From positions 1 to 18,300 of the forward strand of contig JANZZB010000003.1 in assembly GCA_026419635.1 (NCBI GenBank): a stretch of 18,300 bases of DNA, written 5' to 3'. Shown piece after piece: positions 1-7,147 of this stretch. Within the stretch, counting starts at the first letter, position 1. Each line of letters opens with the position of its first letter. The notes beneath the pieces were generated by a model, which had not been told where the DNA came from, did not search any database, and was given only the letters and a program-made list of their open reading frames with translations. A program made the position numbers and the translations under genes. This DNA is from Clostridiales bacterium. GTDB taxonomy: Bacteria; Bacillota; Clostridia; Oscillospirales; Butyricicoccaceae.

Positions 1-2
1 CA

Positions 3-1088
3 TATATGTATCGGATCATGAAAGAAGAGGGCTGCGGAGCAGACGTCGTATCAGGCGGTGAGTTATATACCGCCCTAAAGGCTGGTTTTCCCGCGGACAA
101 GCTATATTTCCATGGAAATAATAAAACATCCGAAGAATTGGAAATGGCGCTTCGCTCAAATGTAGGCCGCATAGTGGTAGATAACATGGAGGAACTCTAT
201 ACACTGGATGCAATGGCAAGAAAGTATGGCAAAATCGCGCAGATTTTATTCCGCATCAAGCCTGGTGTAGACGCGCACACTCATCAATTTATTATGACCG
301 GACAGATTGATTCCAAATTCGGCGTCGCGCTTGAAAATGGAGAAGCTTATGCAATCGTAAAAGAATCGTTAAAGCTCGACAATATAAAACTAGTCGGATT
401 TCATTGCCATATCGGTTCCCAGATATTCGATTCTGACCCATTCGGGCTTGCAGCAAAATTAATGATGGAGTTTATTGCGAAAGTTCGCGATGGTTTAGGT
501 TACGAAATAGCGGAACTCAATTTGGGAGGCGGATTCGGTATTAAATATCTTCCTTCCCACGACCCCAAAACGCCGGCTCAGAATTTGGAAGCCGCGGCGA
601 CGGCCATTAAGAATGCTTGTAAAGAATTTTCCCTTACCACTCCTCGTATTATTATTGAGCCGGGCCGCTCCATTGTCGGACCTGCCGGAATTACAATTTA
701 CAAGGTAGGCGCGGTCAAGGAAATCCGGAATGTCCGTACTTATGTATCCATCGACGGCGGCATGACGGACAACCCCAGATATGCTCTCTACGAATCGGAA
801 TATGAGGTATTGGCAGCGGCTAATGCGAATGCGCCCCGCTCGCTTTTATGCACCGTTGCCGGCAAATGCTGTGAGAGCGGCGATCTGATTGCAAAAGATG
901 TATTGATTCAGAGGGTCGCGGCAGGCGATTATCTCGCTGTACTTGCAACCGGCGCTTATAATTATTCAATGGCATCCAATTATAACCGTGTCCCGCGTCC
1001 TCCTGTTGTAATGGTTCAAGGCGGACGTTCGAAAGTGGTTGTACGCAGGGAGAGTTATGATCATCTCATTCAAAACGACGTTTTATAA
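3..1088 (+). CDS. lysA: Diaminopimelate decarboxylase, 3' part (N-terminus off the window)
   Basis: LysA is the PLP enzyme that decarboxylates meso-diaminopimelate to L-lysine, the last step of lysine synthesis. The reading frame is open to the window's left edge, so the ATG at 6 is probably an internal Met. The usual first 50-60 residues, including the YAxKAN lysine that binds PLP, lie outside. Visible family motifs in order are HGNNKT, GFHCHIGSQ, the glycine-rich LNLGGGFGI (PLP phosphate loop), EPGRS, DGGMTDNPR, the CESGD motif with the C-terminal active-site Cys, and a GAYNYSMASNYN motif near the end. The fragment is about 361 residues against roughly 420 for the full family. Related decarboxylases of ornithine or arginine share the fold, but HGNNKT and CESGD favour LysA. 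No clear terminator follows in the 171 bases before the next gene. Confidence 0.95.
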   Translation, partial: YMYRIMKEEGCGADVVSGGELYTALKAGFPADKLYFHGNNKTSEELEMALRSNVGRIVVDNMEELYTLDAMARKYGKIAQILFRIKPGVDAHTHQFIMTGQIDSKFGVALENGEAYAIVKESLKLDNIKLVGFHCHIGSQIFDSDPFGLAAKLMMEFIAKVRDGLGYEIAELNLGGGFGIKYLPSHDPKTPAQNLEAAATAIKNACKEFSLTTPRIIIEPGRSIVGPAGITIYKVGAVKEIRNVRTYVSIDGGMTDNPRYALYESEYEVLAAANANAPRSLLCTVAGKCCESGDLIAKDVLIQRVAAGDYLAVLATGAYNYSMASNYNRVPRPPVVMVQGGRSKVVVRRESYDHLIQNDVL

Positions 1089-1146
1089 AAACGCCCATAA
1101 TCTTTATCTTATTTAGAGGACAAAAATTCGCTTTAATTATCTTTTT

Positions 1147-1173
1147 GAATACTGGTTTAGTAACTGTCATACA
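1147..1173 (+). promoter_or_regulatory. Possible sigma-E (mother-cell sporulation) promoter
   Basis: GAATACT at 1147-1153 and CATACA at 1168-1173 are separated by 14 bases. The Bacillus/Clostridium sigma-E consensus is about KMATATT, 14-15 bases, CATACAnT, so the -35 matches 6 of 7 and the -10 core matches fully. A sigma-A reading (TTGAAT, 17 bases, CATACA) is much weaker at -10. It lies 87 bases before the start of the M50 gene. This is pattern matching only. Confidence 0.4.
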
Positions 1174-1259
1174 GACTTTATGAATCTGAAAATAACTATA
1201 TTGGTACCGATCTGCTGGTATTATTTTCCCGCGTAATTTCTTTTTCGGGAGGAATTTCC

Positions 1260-1937
1260 TTGTTTCGCAATTTTGATTTTTTAAGTATCCTGTACAATAT
1301 TCCGGCCGTCCTGATTTGCATAACCGTACACGAATTTTCACACGGTTATGTAGCGTACCATTTCGGCGATCCGACGGCAAAACAGGCGGGCAGACTCAGT
1401 CTAAATCCGTTACGCCATATTGATATAATGGGATTTATCTGTTTGATTCTTTTCCGGTTCGGCTGGGCAAAGCCGGTGCCGGTCAGTTACGGCTATTTAA
1501 GAAATCCAAAAAAGGAAATGGCTCTGATTGCAGCTGCGGGACCGATTTCCAACGTAATATTGTCTTTCGTTTTTATTTTGTTATCGGCTGTCATTCTGAC
1601 TTTTGCCCCGGCATCAGCCGCAGTCAACATGATCTGTAATTTTCTATTTATTACTGCAATTATCAGTACTGGTCTTGCGGTTTTTAATCTGATTCCTATT
1701 CCTCCGCTTGACGGTTCTAAAATTATTACTCCGCTTTTATCGGGAAAAGCGCAAGCTTTTTTAATCAATAACGGACAAGTTATCCAGATCATCCTGATCG
1801 TACTCTTACTATTCGGCTATTTGTCAACCCCGATCGGAATCCTTCGAAATTTTGTATTAAAAGGCGTTATTTATATCGTTATTTTTGTACTGCGCCTCTT
1901 TGGGATTGATGCCAGTTATTTGTTTGGTATCGCTTGA
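1260..1937 (+). CDS. Site-2 protease family (M50) zinc membrane metalloprotease
   Basis: This is a predicted intramembrane zinc protease of 225 residues. The HEFSH motif (H24, E25, H28) sits in the first membrane segment and supplies two zinc ligands plus the catalytic Glu. The NLIPIPPLDG motif around residue 151 supplies the third ligand, Asp. Membrane segments lie at about 10-30, 55-68, 95-118, 124-145 and 170-215. There is no PDZ domain, so this is the short, minimal M50B type common in Firmicutes next to scpAB, not RseP. The start is TTG at 1260, chosen because GGGAGGA lies 6-8 bases upstream. The stop overlaps the next gene by one base (TGATG), suggesting coupled translation with scpA. 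The substrate is unknown. SpoIVFB is a relative, but nothing here shows that identity. Confidence 0.9.
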   Translation: MFRNFDFLSILYNIPAVLICITVHEFSHGYVAYHFGDPTAKQAGRLSLNPLRHIDIMGFICLILFRFGWAKPVPVSYGYLRNPKKEMALIAAAGPISNVILSFVFILLSAVILTFAPASAAVNMICNFLFITAIISTGLAVFNLIPIPPLDGSKIITPLLSGKAQAFLINNGQVIQIILIVLLLFGYLSTPIGILRNFVLKGVIYIVIFVLRLFGIDASYLFGIA

Positions 1938-2653
1938 TGGAGAACGTTACTTTTCGCCTGAACATTTTTGAAGGTCCCCTTGATTTGCTTTTGCATCTCA
2001 TTGCAAAAAATAAGGTTGATATCCGGGATGTACCAATCTCGGATATTCTCGCACAATATATGGAATACCTGTCTTTTATGCAGGAGATGAATTTAGAAGT
2101 CGCGAGCGAGTTTATTACAATGGCAGCGCAGCTGATGTATATCAAATCCAAAATGCTTCTTCCCGTTGAAAAAGACTCGGAAGAAGAAGATCCCAGGGCA
2201 CACCTTGTTGAAATTCTACTTGATTATCAGCGTTTTAAAGAACTGTCAAACGGGTATTTTCATGAGCGTGCGGATCTTTCCCGAGATCTTTTTATCAAGG
2301 AGCCGGAACCAATTGAGCGTAAAAAAGGATACGAGGGAGTCCACAATACAGATCAATTATTAAATGCTTTACTAGCGCTTGTCGCCCGATCAGGCAGAAA
2401 ACTACCGCCGCCTATTGATTCCTTTACCGGAATTGTCGGAAAAGAAGAAGCTCCTGTTGAAAAACGCGTTTTTGAGCTTCTTAAACTTTTTGAAAAACAA
2501 AAACAGATTCGCTTTCTTCATTTTATTTCCATGTCAAAAAGCCGTTCGGAAATGATCGCCGGTTTTCTTGCAATATTGGAGCTGTCTAAAACACATAGAA
2601 TAACCATCAACGATGACAATGAAGACTACTTAATTGAGCTTTCTGCGGAATGA
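1937..2653 (+). CDS. scpA: Segregation and condensation protein A
   Basis: ScpA is the kleisin subunit of the bacterial SMC condensin and, with ScpB, links the SMC heads to organise and segregate the chromosome. The protein has 238 residues, close to the usual 240-260. The N-terminal kleisin signature is plain: FEGPLDLLLHLI, then KVDIRDVPISDI. The helical QEMNLEVASEFITMAAQLMYIKSKMLLP segment is also typical (positions 2082-2165), and a winged-helix region closes the C-terminus. I chose ATG at 1937, which overlaps the upstream TGA by one base. A TTG three bases earlier is also possible. There is no strong Shine-Dalgarno sequence, consistent with translational coupling to the M50 gene. scpB follows 20 bases later. 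Confidence 0.95.
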   Translation: MENVTFRLNIFEGPLDLLLHLIAKNKVDIRDVPISDILAQYMEYLSFMQEMNLEVASEFITMAAQLMYIKSKMLLPVEKDSEEEDPRAHLVEILLDYQRFKELSNGYFHERADLSRDLFIKEPEPIERKKGYEGVHNTDQLLNALLALVARSGRKLPPPIDSFTGIVGKEEAPVEKRVFELLKLFEKQKQIRFLHFISMSKSRSEMIAGFLAILELSKTHRITINDDNEDYLIELSAE

Positions 2654-2673
2654 ACACAAGATAGGTGAAAAAA

Positions 2674-3243
2674 ATGGATATTCAAGAAATAGAATCTGCA
2701 ATTGAGGGCATACTATTTGCGTCAGGCGACCCGGTATCCATTGATAAATTGTGCACGGTTTTAGAAATCGACCGCGTCGACATGGATAAAATTGTTCAAA
2801 ATCTTTCAGATTATTTCCGTTTCAACCGTCGAGGTATTCAGCTTATCAGGCTTGAAAACAGTCTCCAGCTTTGCACACGTCCCGAATACGCTGATGTGAT
2901 CCGAAAGGCATTGGAAACAAGACGGCAGCCGATGCTATCAAACGCTGCCCTTGAGGTGCTTTCAATTATTGCCTATCGCCAACCAATAACAAGAGCCTAT
3001 ATTGAACAAGTCAGAGGTGTTGATAGTTCGGGAACCGTATCCAATCTTTTGGAAAAAGAGTTGATCGAAGAATGTGGAAAACTTGACGTTCCCGGACGCC
3101 CCACTCTTTTTCGAACAACGCCGACTTTCCTACGCGCCTTTGGAATTTCTTCTGTTGAAGAACTACCGGATTTCTCTGGTATTGACGGGGAAGAGGGTGA
3201 TCAGTTATCTTTGCTTTTCTCTACACAACAAGTGGACGGATAA
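2674..3243 (+). CDS. scpB: Segregation and condensation protein B
   Basis: ScpB is the dimeric winged-helix partner of ScpA in the SMC condensin complex. The product has 189 residues, typical for the family. Recognisable segments are the opening IEGILFASGDPVSI, then EVLSIIAYRQPITRAYIEQVRGVDSS in the second winged helix (2953-3030), and the late GRPTLFRTTPTFLRAFGI. The start is ATG at 2674, with AGGTG at 2663-2667 six bases ahead. A GTG at 2665 is part of that Shine-Dalgarno sequence and is rejected. The gene lies directly after scpA, the usual order in Firmicutes. Confidence 0.95.
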   Translation: MDIQEIESAIEGILFASGDPVSIDKLCTVLEIDRVDMDKIVQNLSDYFRFNRRGIQLIRLENSLQLCTRPEYADVIRKALETRRQPMLSNAALEVLSIIAYRQPITRAYIEQVRGVDSSGTVSNLLEKELIEECGKLDVPGRPTLFRTTPTFLRAFGISSVEELPDFSGIDGEEGDQLSLLFSTQQVDG

Positions 3244-3275
3244 TCTTTATCATTCTTGTTTTACTGCTTGTTTTT

Positions 3276-3824
3276 TTGTTTACCCCCTTAAAACTTCTTG
3301 TACGTTACGAAAACGAATTGAAGCGGATACGTATTTCCTGGGGACTTTTTTACTTTACGATCTACCCATTTAAAAAAGCGAAAACAAAGAAATCGGAAGA
3401 GAGGTTACAAAAAGCTGTTCAAAAGCCTCCGCAAAAAAAGCGCGAGCCGTACTTTGAACTAACCTCGGTCCGGAAATTGCTTCGTTTTTTACAAAGAACA
3501 AACAGGCTACTTTTGAGAAAAATTGTTTTTGAACGGTTTGATTTTTCGATCACAATAGCGTCTGATGATCCCGCAGAAACCGGCATTCTTTACGGAGGAG
3601 CATCGGTAATGATCGGAATGCTTTTACCCCTTTTTGACAATACTTTTAATGTAATAGAGCGTTCAATCAGTGCCAATGTTGATTTTTCAGCAAAAAAACC
3701 GTCATTGTTTTTGGAAGCGGTATTATTTGTACGGCCAATACAGTTAATGATCATTTCTTTAGTTTTAATTACGCATTTACCAATTAAAAAAAGAAAAAAA
3801 GATAAGGCGGTGTCTTATTCATGA
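3276..3824 (+). CDS. DUF2953 (YtfI-like) membrane-anchored protein
   Basis: This matches the DUF2953/YtfI type: a short N-terminal membrane helix, TPLKLLVRYEN, a lysine-rich linker (about residues 33-55), the LLRKIVFERFDFSI segment, and the GASVMIGMLLPLFDN segment leading into a C-terminal hydrophobic stretch. Its function is unknown. In B. subtilis ytfI is beside ytfJ, as here. The first ordinary start in frame is TTG at 3276, but it cuts off most of the N-terminal membrane helix. The frame is open back to 3201 and reads FIILVLLLLVFLFTPLKLL across 3246-3293 with no ATG, GTG or TTG. The real start may be ATC 3249 or ATT 3252, which lie 8-11 bases after a GGACGGA sequence at 3234-3240. The stop overlaps the ytfJ start (ATGA). 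Confidence 0.75.
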   Translation: MFTPLKLLVRYENELKRIRISWGLFYFTIYPFKKAKTKKSEERLQKAVQKPPQKKREPYFELTSVRKLLRFLQRTNRLLLRKIVFERFDFSITIASDDPAETGILYGGASVMIGMLLPLFDNTFNVIERSISANVDFSAKKPSLFLEAVLFVRPIQLMIISLVLITHLPIKKRKKDKAVSYS

Positions 3825-4207
3825 GTCATCCTATTGAAGATTTAATGTCAACCACAATGCAGAAAATCCGTGAAATGGTTGACGCCAATACCATTGTCGG
3901 AACACCCATTTCGACGGCTGACGGCATTACACTTATACCGATATCAAAACTATCATTCGGATTTGGCTCCGGCGGAAGCGATATAAAAGGAAAAACGTCA
4001 AATGATCAACAGTTATTCGGGGGAGGCGGAGGAGCCGGCGTGCTGCTTTGTCCGGTGGCATTTATCGTCATATCCAACGGATCTGCCCGCATCTTATCGA
4101 TTGCGCCGCCGCCGAATACAACCGCTGATCGCGTCATCGATCTTGTTCCGGAGGTAATGGACAGGATTAAAAACTATATGAATGAGCGAAAAGAAGAAAA
4201 ACTCTAA
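3821..4207 (+). CDS. ytfJ: GerW/YtfJ family spore protein
   Basis: This 128-residue protein is of the YtfJ (GerW) family, a spore protein known in B. subtilis for a germination role. The family core is clear: HPIEDLMSTTMQKIREMVD, then VGTPI, GITLIPISKLSFGFGSGGSD, a glycine-rich FGGGGGAG loop, and VAFIVIS before a helical tail. The ATG at 3821 overlaps the TGA of the upstream DUF2953 gene (ATGA) and has AAGGCGGTG about 10 bases ahead. A ytfI-like gene directly upstream reproduces the B. subtilis pairing. Homologues also occur outside sporulators, so the name alone does not prove sporulation, but cwlD and spoIIM-like genes in the window support it. Confidence 0.9.
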   Translation: MSHPIEDLMSTTMQKIREMVDANTIVGTPISTADGITLIPISKLSFGFGSGGSDIKGKTSNDQQLFGGGGGAGVLLCPVAFIVISNGSARILSIAPPPNTTADRVIDLVPEVMDRIKNYMNERKEEKL

Positions 4208-4265
4208 TACCGGGGGCAATCAAGAAAAAACGCAAATTTCTTTTTTACAATGAAATCATAAAAAT

Positions 4266-4307
4266 AACCATCTGTTCGTATTCTAATACAAAGCAGGTGG
4301 TTTTTTT
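4266..4307 (+). terminator. Terminator-like hairpin overlapping the dac ribosome binding site
   Basis: AACCATCTG (4266-4274) pairs with CAGGTGGTT (4294-4302), nine pairs with one G-U. Inside it GTATT (4278-4282) pairs with AATAC (4285-4289). The hairpin runs straight into seven T (4301-4307). The 3' arm contains the AGGTGG Shine-Dalgarno of the following gene, and the T run contains its TTG start. It could end the ytfJ transcript, hide the ribosome binding site, or both. Confidence 0.55.
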
Positions 4308-5409
4308 GATACGTATAAAAAAAATAATTGTTTTTGCATTACTCATTCCATTCATCATAGCAAAAGCAGGTGCAGTTAATGTTTCCGCCCATTCCGCAAT
4401 CCTTTACGATCCGCTAAGTGAGAAAGCACTATATGAGAAGGATGCTGATACGAGACGGTCTATGGCCAGCACAACAAAGATCATGACGGCGGTTTGCGCT
4501 CTTGAAAACTGTAAACCGTTGCAGTTAATTACAATAAAAAAAGAGTATACGGGCGTAGAAGGATCGTCAATGTACTTACAACCGGGGGAGCAGATCACCT
4601 TGGAAGGTTTGCTCCACGGGCTTTTACTTTTATCGGGTAATGATGCTGCGCAAGCAATAGCGGGGTATTTATCCGGCTCAAATTCTTTATTTGCCAAGCG
4701 GATGAATGAAAAAGCACAGGAATTAAATCTTACAAATACAAATTTTGAAAATCCAAGCGGACTTGATGGTGAAAACCATTATACAACAGCGCGTGACCTT
4801 GCTCGTCTGGCTGCTTACGCAATGGATCTGCCCGAATTTCGGGAAATTGTTCAAAAAAAACATTATAGCACCGGAACACGCTCCATGAAGAATCATAACC
4901 GGCTTTTATGGGAATATAGCGGCGCGGATGGAGTCAAAACAGGGTTTACCAAAAAATCCGGCAGATGCCTCGTTTCAAGTGCAGAAAAAAACGACCGCCG
5001 TTTAATTGCCGTTACCTTAAACGCTCCAAACGATTGGAGTGACCATAGAACACTTTTGGATTACGGTTTCTCCAGTTTTACTGATACTGTCATCGCCAAA
5101 GAACACGAGCCGGTTTTATCCGTTCCGGTTATTTCCGGCATATCCGAAGGAGTCGCCGTTTACTGTCCGGAAGAAATCATATATCCTTTGGCAGACGAAG
5201 AAAAAGAACTCGTAAAGCGGGAATTTTTAGGGCGAAAATTTGTATACGCGCCGATAAAAGCCGGTATGCAATACGGAACTGTGCGCTTTACCCTCTACGG
5301 AAAAGTTATTAAAGAAACACCTATCTATTTTTTGGATTCCGTTCCGTTAAAAGAAGTGGAAAAACCACGCGGTCTTTTTGAAAAAATTGCAAAGTTTTTC
5401 GGATTTTGA
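4306..5409 (+). CDS. dacF: D-alanyl-D-alanine carboxypeptidase (DacF/DacB type)
   Basis: This secreted, membrane-associated penicillin-binding protein trims the terminal D-Ala from peptidoglycan stem peptides. It has 367 residues. An N-terminal signal peptide (basic IRIKK, hydrophobic to about residue 20, cleavage near AGA) is followed by the serine peptidase S11 motifs: S55-T-T-K58 (SxxK), S110-G-N and K211-T-G. A beta-rich C-terminal domain follows, ending in a Lys/Phe-rich tail (FEKIAKFFGF) that could be amphipathic and touch the membrane. I chose TTG at 4306 because AGGTGG (4295-4300) is five bases before it. A GTG at 4297 is inside that Shine-Dalgarno. The neighbourhood next to ytfJ and rluB suggests a sporulation-linked DacF/DacB, but the family cannot be split by sequence alone. 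Confidence 0.9.
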   Translation: MIRIKKIIVFALLIPFIIAKAGAVNVSAHSAILYDPLSEKALYEKDADTRRSMASTTKIMTAVCALENCKPLQLITIKKEYTGVEGSSMYLQPGEQITLEGLLHGLLLLSGNDAAQAIAGYLSGSNSLFAKRMNEKAQELNLTNTNFENPSGLDGENHYTTARDLARLAAYAMDLPEFREIVQKKHYSTGTRSMKNHNRLLWEYSGADGVKTGFTKKSGRCLVSSAEKNDRRLIAVTLNAPNDWSDHRTLLDYGFSSFTDTVIAKEHEPVLSVPVISGISEGVAVYCPEEIIYPLADEEKELVKREFLGRKFVYAPIKAGMQYGTVRFTLYGKVIKETPIYFLDSVPLKEVEKPRGLFEKIAKFFGF

Positions 5410-5463
5410 TATGATATTTTTTCAAACCAAGATATTAAATTTCAAAATAAAAGGGGTCTCATC

Positions 5464-6189
5464 TTGAAAGAAAGATTGCAAAAGATTTTATCTATGTACG
5501 GAATTGCATCACGACGTCATTCAGAGGAATTAATCCAGGCTTCAAAAGTTACAGTAAATGGAATTGTGGCAAGTTTAGGAAGCCTTGCCGATCCCGACGT
5601 AGATGAAATTGCGGTTGACGGTATAAGACTTCAAAAAAAGCCAGAAAATGTATATATTATGCTAAACAAGCCGAGCGGATATATTACGAGCCTTTCTGAT
5701 GAAAAAGGAAGACGTACGGTTTTATCTCTGCTTTCTGACCTTCCGGATAGAGTTTACCCTGTCGGTAGGCTCGATTATAACTCGGAAGGGTTACTTCTTA
5801 TGACAAACGACGGCGGCCTGGCCTACCGACTAACCCATCCGAAACACAACGTAGAAAAGACTTATATTGCCGCTGTTTCAGGCGATCTGAAGCAGGCAAT
5901 CCCGCTTCTATCAAGCGAAATGTTGATCGACGGATACCGTATTCAGCCTGCGAAAGTAAAAGAAATTAGCACAACCTTAAAAGGCGGGATTGTCTCGATT
6001 ACGATACACGAAGGCAGAAACCGACAGATCCGTAAAATGTGCGAACAAAACGGACTAGCCGTCTTAAAGCTTAAACGAATCTCCATCGGTAATCTGAAGC
6101 TGAATAACCTTCCTGTAGGAAAGTGGCGTTATCTTACGGAAGATGAAATAGCATATTTACATTTTATTTCACAAAAAACAGGATATTAA
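5464..6189 (+). CDS. rluB: Ribosomal large subunit pseudouridine synthase B family
   Basis: This RsuA/RluB/RluE/RluF-family enzyme isomerises a specific uridine in rRNA to pseudouridine. The 241-residue protein has an N-terminal S4 RNA-binding domain (about 1-60: RLQKILSMYGIASRR, then VTVNG) and a catalytic domain with VYPVGRLDYNSEGLLLMTNDG, where D104 is the nucleophile. The later EGRNRQIRKMCE motif is also typical. RluB is preferred over RsuA because this is the standard gene in Firmicutes next to dac/scp genes. The start is TTG at 5464, with AAAAGGGG about 8 bases upstream. There is no ATG near the conserved N-terminus. It lies 54 bases after dac and is probably cotranscribed. Confidence 0.92.
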   Translation: MKERLQKILSMYGIASRRHSEELIQASKVTVNGIVASLGSLADPDVDEIAVDGIRLQKKPENVYIMLNKPSGYITSLSDEKGRRTVLSLLSDLPDRVYPVGRLDYNSEGLLLMTNDGGLAYRLTHPKHNVEKTYIAAVSGDLKQAIPLLSSEMLIDGYRIQPAKVKEISTTLKGGIVSITIHEGRNRQIRKMCEQNGLAVLKLKRISIGNLKLNNLPVGKWRYLTEDEIAYLHFISQKTGY

Positions 6190-6200
6190 GTATCGAACTA

Positions 6201-6229
6201 TTGCCTTTCTTGTTAAGTTCTTATATAAT
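6201..6229 (+). promoter_or_regulatory. Sigma-A-like promoter for the RpiR-type gene
   Basis: TTGCCT (6201-6206) and TATAAT (6224-6229) are 17 bases apart. The -10 is perfect and the -35 matches 4 of 6. It is 43 bases ahead of the start codon at 6272 and lies in the only gap after rluB, so it likely starts the next transcript. Confidence 0.6.
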
Positions 6230-6271
6230 CAAATTTGTTCTATTTTTGCAATTTGGTAGGAGGGCTATTTC

Positions 6272-7141
6272 ATGAAAGATTTTATAAATAGAATACAGGC
6301 CCATGCAACGGATTTCTCTAAAGGCCAGCGCATGATTGCAAAATACATTTCCGAGCATTATGACAAAGCGGCATTTATGACCGCTCACAAGCTTGGAGAA
6401 ATGGTTTCGGTCAGTGAGTCCACTGTGGTGCGGTTCGCAACAGAAATCGGATACGATGGCTACCCGCAGCTTCAGAGTGCCCTGCAGGAAATGGTTCGAA
6501 ACCGTTTGACTGCGGTACAGCGGCTTGAAGTGACATCGGACCGATTGGGAAAACAGGAAGTTCTTCGTACTGTACTTATTTCCGACATTGAAAAGATTAA
6601 AATGACAATGGAAGAAATTGACCGAACCGTTTTCGAAAACGCGGTGAGTCGAATCTTATTGGCTAAAAACATATACATTATTGGCGGACGGTCATCATCA
6701 TCATTGGCGAGTTTTCTCGGTTTTTATTTTCATCTGCTTTTCCCGAATGTACATCTTGTCAGTACAATGAGTGCAAGCGAAACGTTTGAGCAGATGGTTC
6801 GGATAGGGAAGGACGACGTTGTAATCGGCATCAGCTTCCCCCGTTATTCAAGACGCACGATCCAAGCGCTGAAATTCGCGAAAAATGTGGAGGCAACCGT
6901 TATTGCTTTAACTGACAGCCTATTATCGCCTCTGGCACAGGAAGCCGATTACACACTCATTGCGAAAAGTGACATGGCATCCTTTGCAGACTCTCTTGTT
7001 GCTCCTTTAAGTGTCATTAACGCACTTATCGCGGCAGTAGGGATGCGAAAAAAGGACGAAATTGCGGAAACATTCTCAAAGCTTGAAAAAGTTTGGGAAG
7101 AATATGACGTATATGAAAAATACGATAAAAGTGATGATTAA
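6272..7141 (+). CDS. MurR/RpiR family transcriptional regulator
   Basis: This 289-residue protein has the two-domain RpiR layout. An N-terminal helix-turn-helix (about 1-77) carries VSVSESTVVRFATEIGYDGY, and a C-terminal SIS sugar-phosphate-binding domain (about 120-255) carries YIIGGRSSSSLASFLGFYFH and later VVIGISFPRYSRRTI. Family members usually sense phosphosugars and control sugar or amino-sugar catabolism. No sugar genes are beside it here, so the ligand is unknown. The start is ATG at 6272 with a strong GGTAGGAGGG ahead. The gap to the next gene is only six bases, so it is cotranscribed with the flavoprotein gene. It may be a global regulator and not a local one. Confidence 0.9.
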   Translation: MKDFINRIQAHATDFSKGQRMIAKYISEHYDKAAFMTAHKLGEMVSVSESTVVRFATEIGYDGYPQLQSALQEMVRNRLTAVQRLEVTSDRLGKQEVLRTVLISDIEKIKMTMEEIDRTVFENAVSRILLAKNIYIIGGRSSSSLASFLGFYFHLLFPNVHLVSTMSASETFEQMVRIGKDDVVIGISFPRYSRRTIQALKFAKNVEATVIALTDSLLSPLAQEADYTLIAKSDMASFADSLVAPLSVINALIAAVGMRKKDEIAETFSKLEKVWEEYDVYEKYDKSDD

Positions 7142-7147
7142 AAAACA

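Noticed and set aside
1089..1146. Terminator or riboswitch after lysA
   Set aside because: I could not find a stable stem followed by T, nor a lysine riboswitch-like core in this short gap.
3074..3373. 99-codon plus-strand ORF across the scpB end
   Set aside because: It runs in another frame through the conserved scpB coding region and has no family resemblance; it is a shadow ORF.
6196..6221. Possible terminator after rluB (GAACT with AGTTC)
   Set aside because: The stem has only five pairs with a long loop and no T run, and it overlaps the better-supported promoter.
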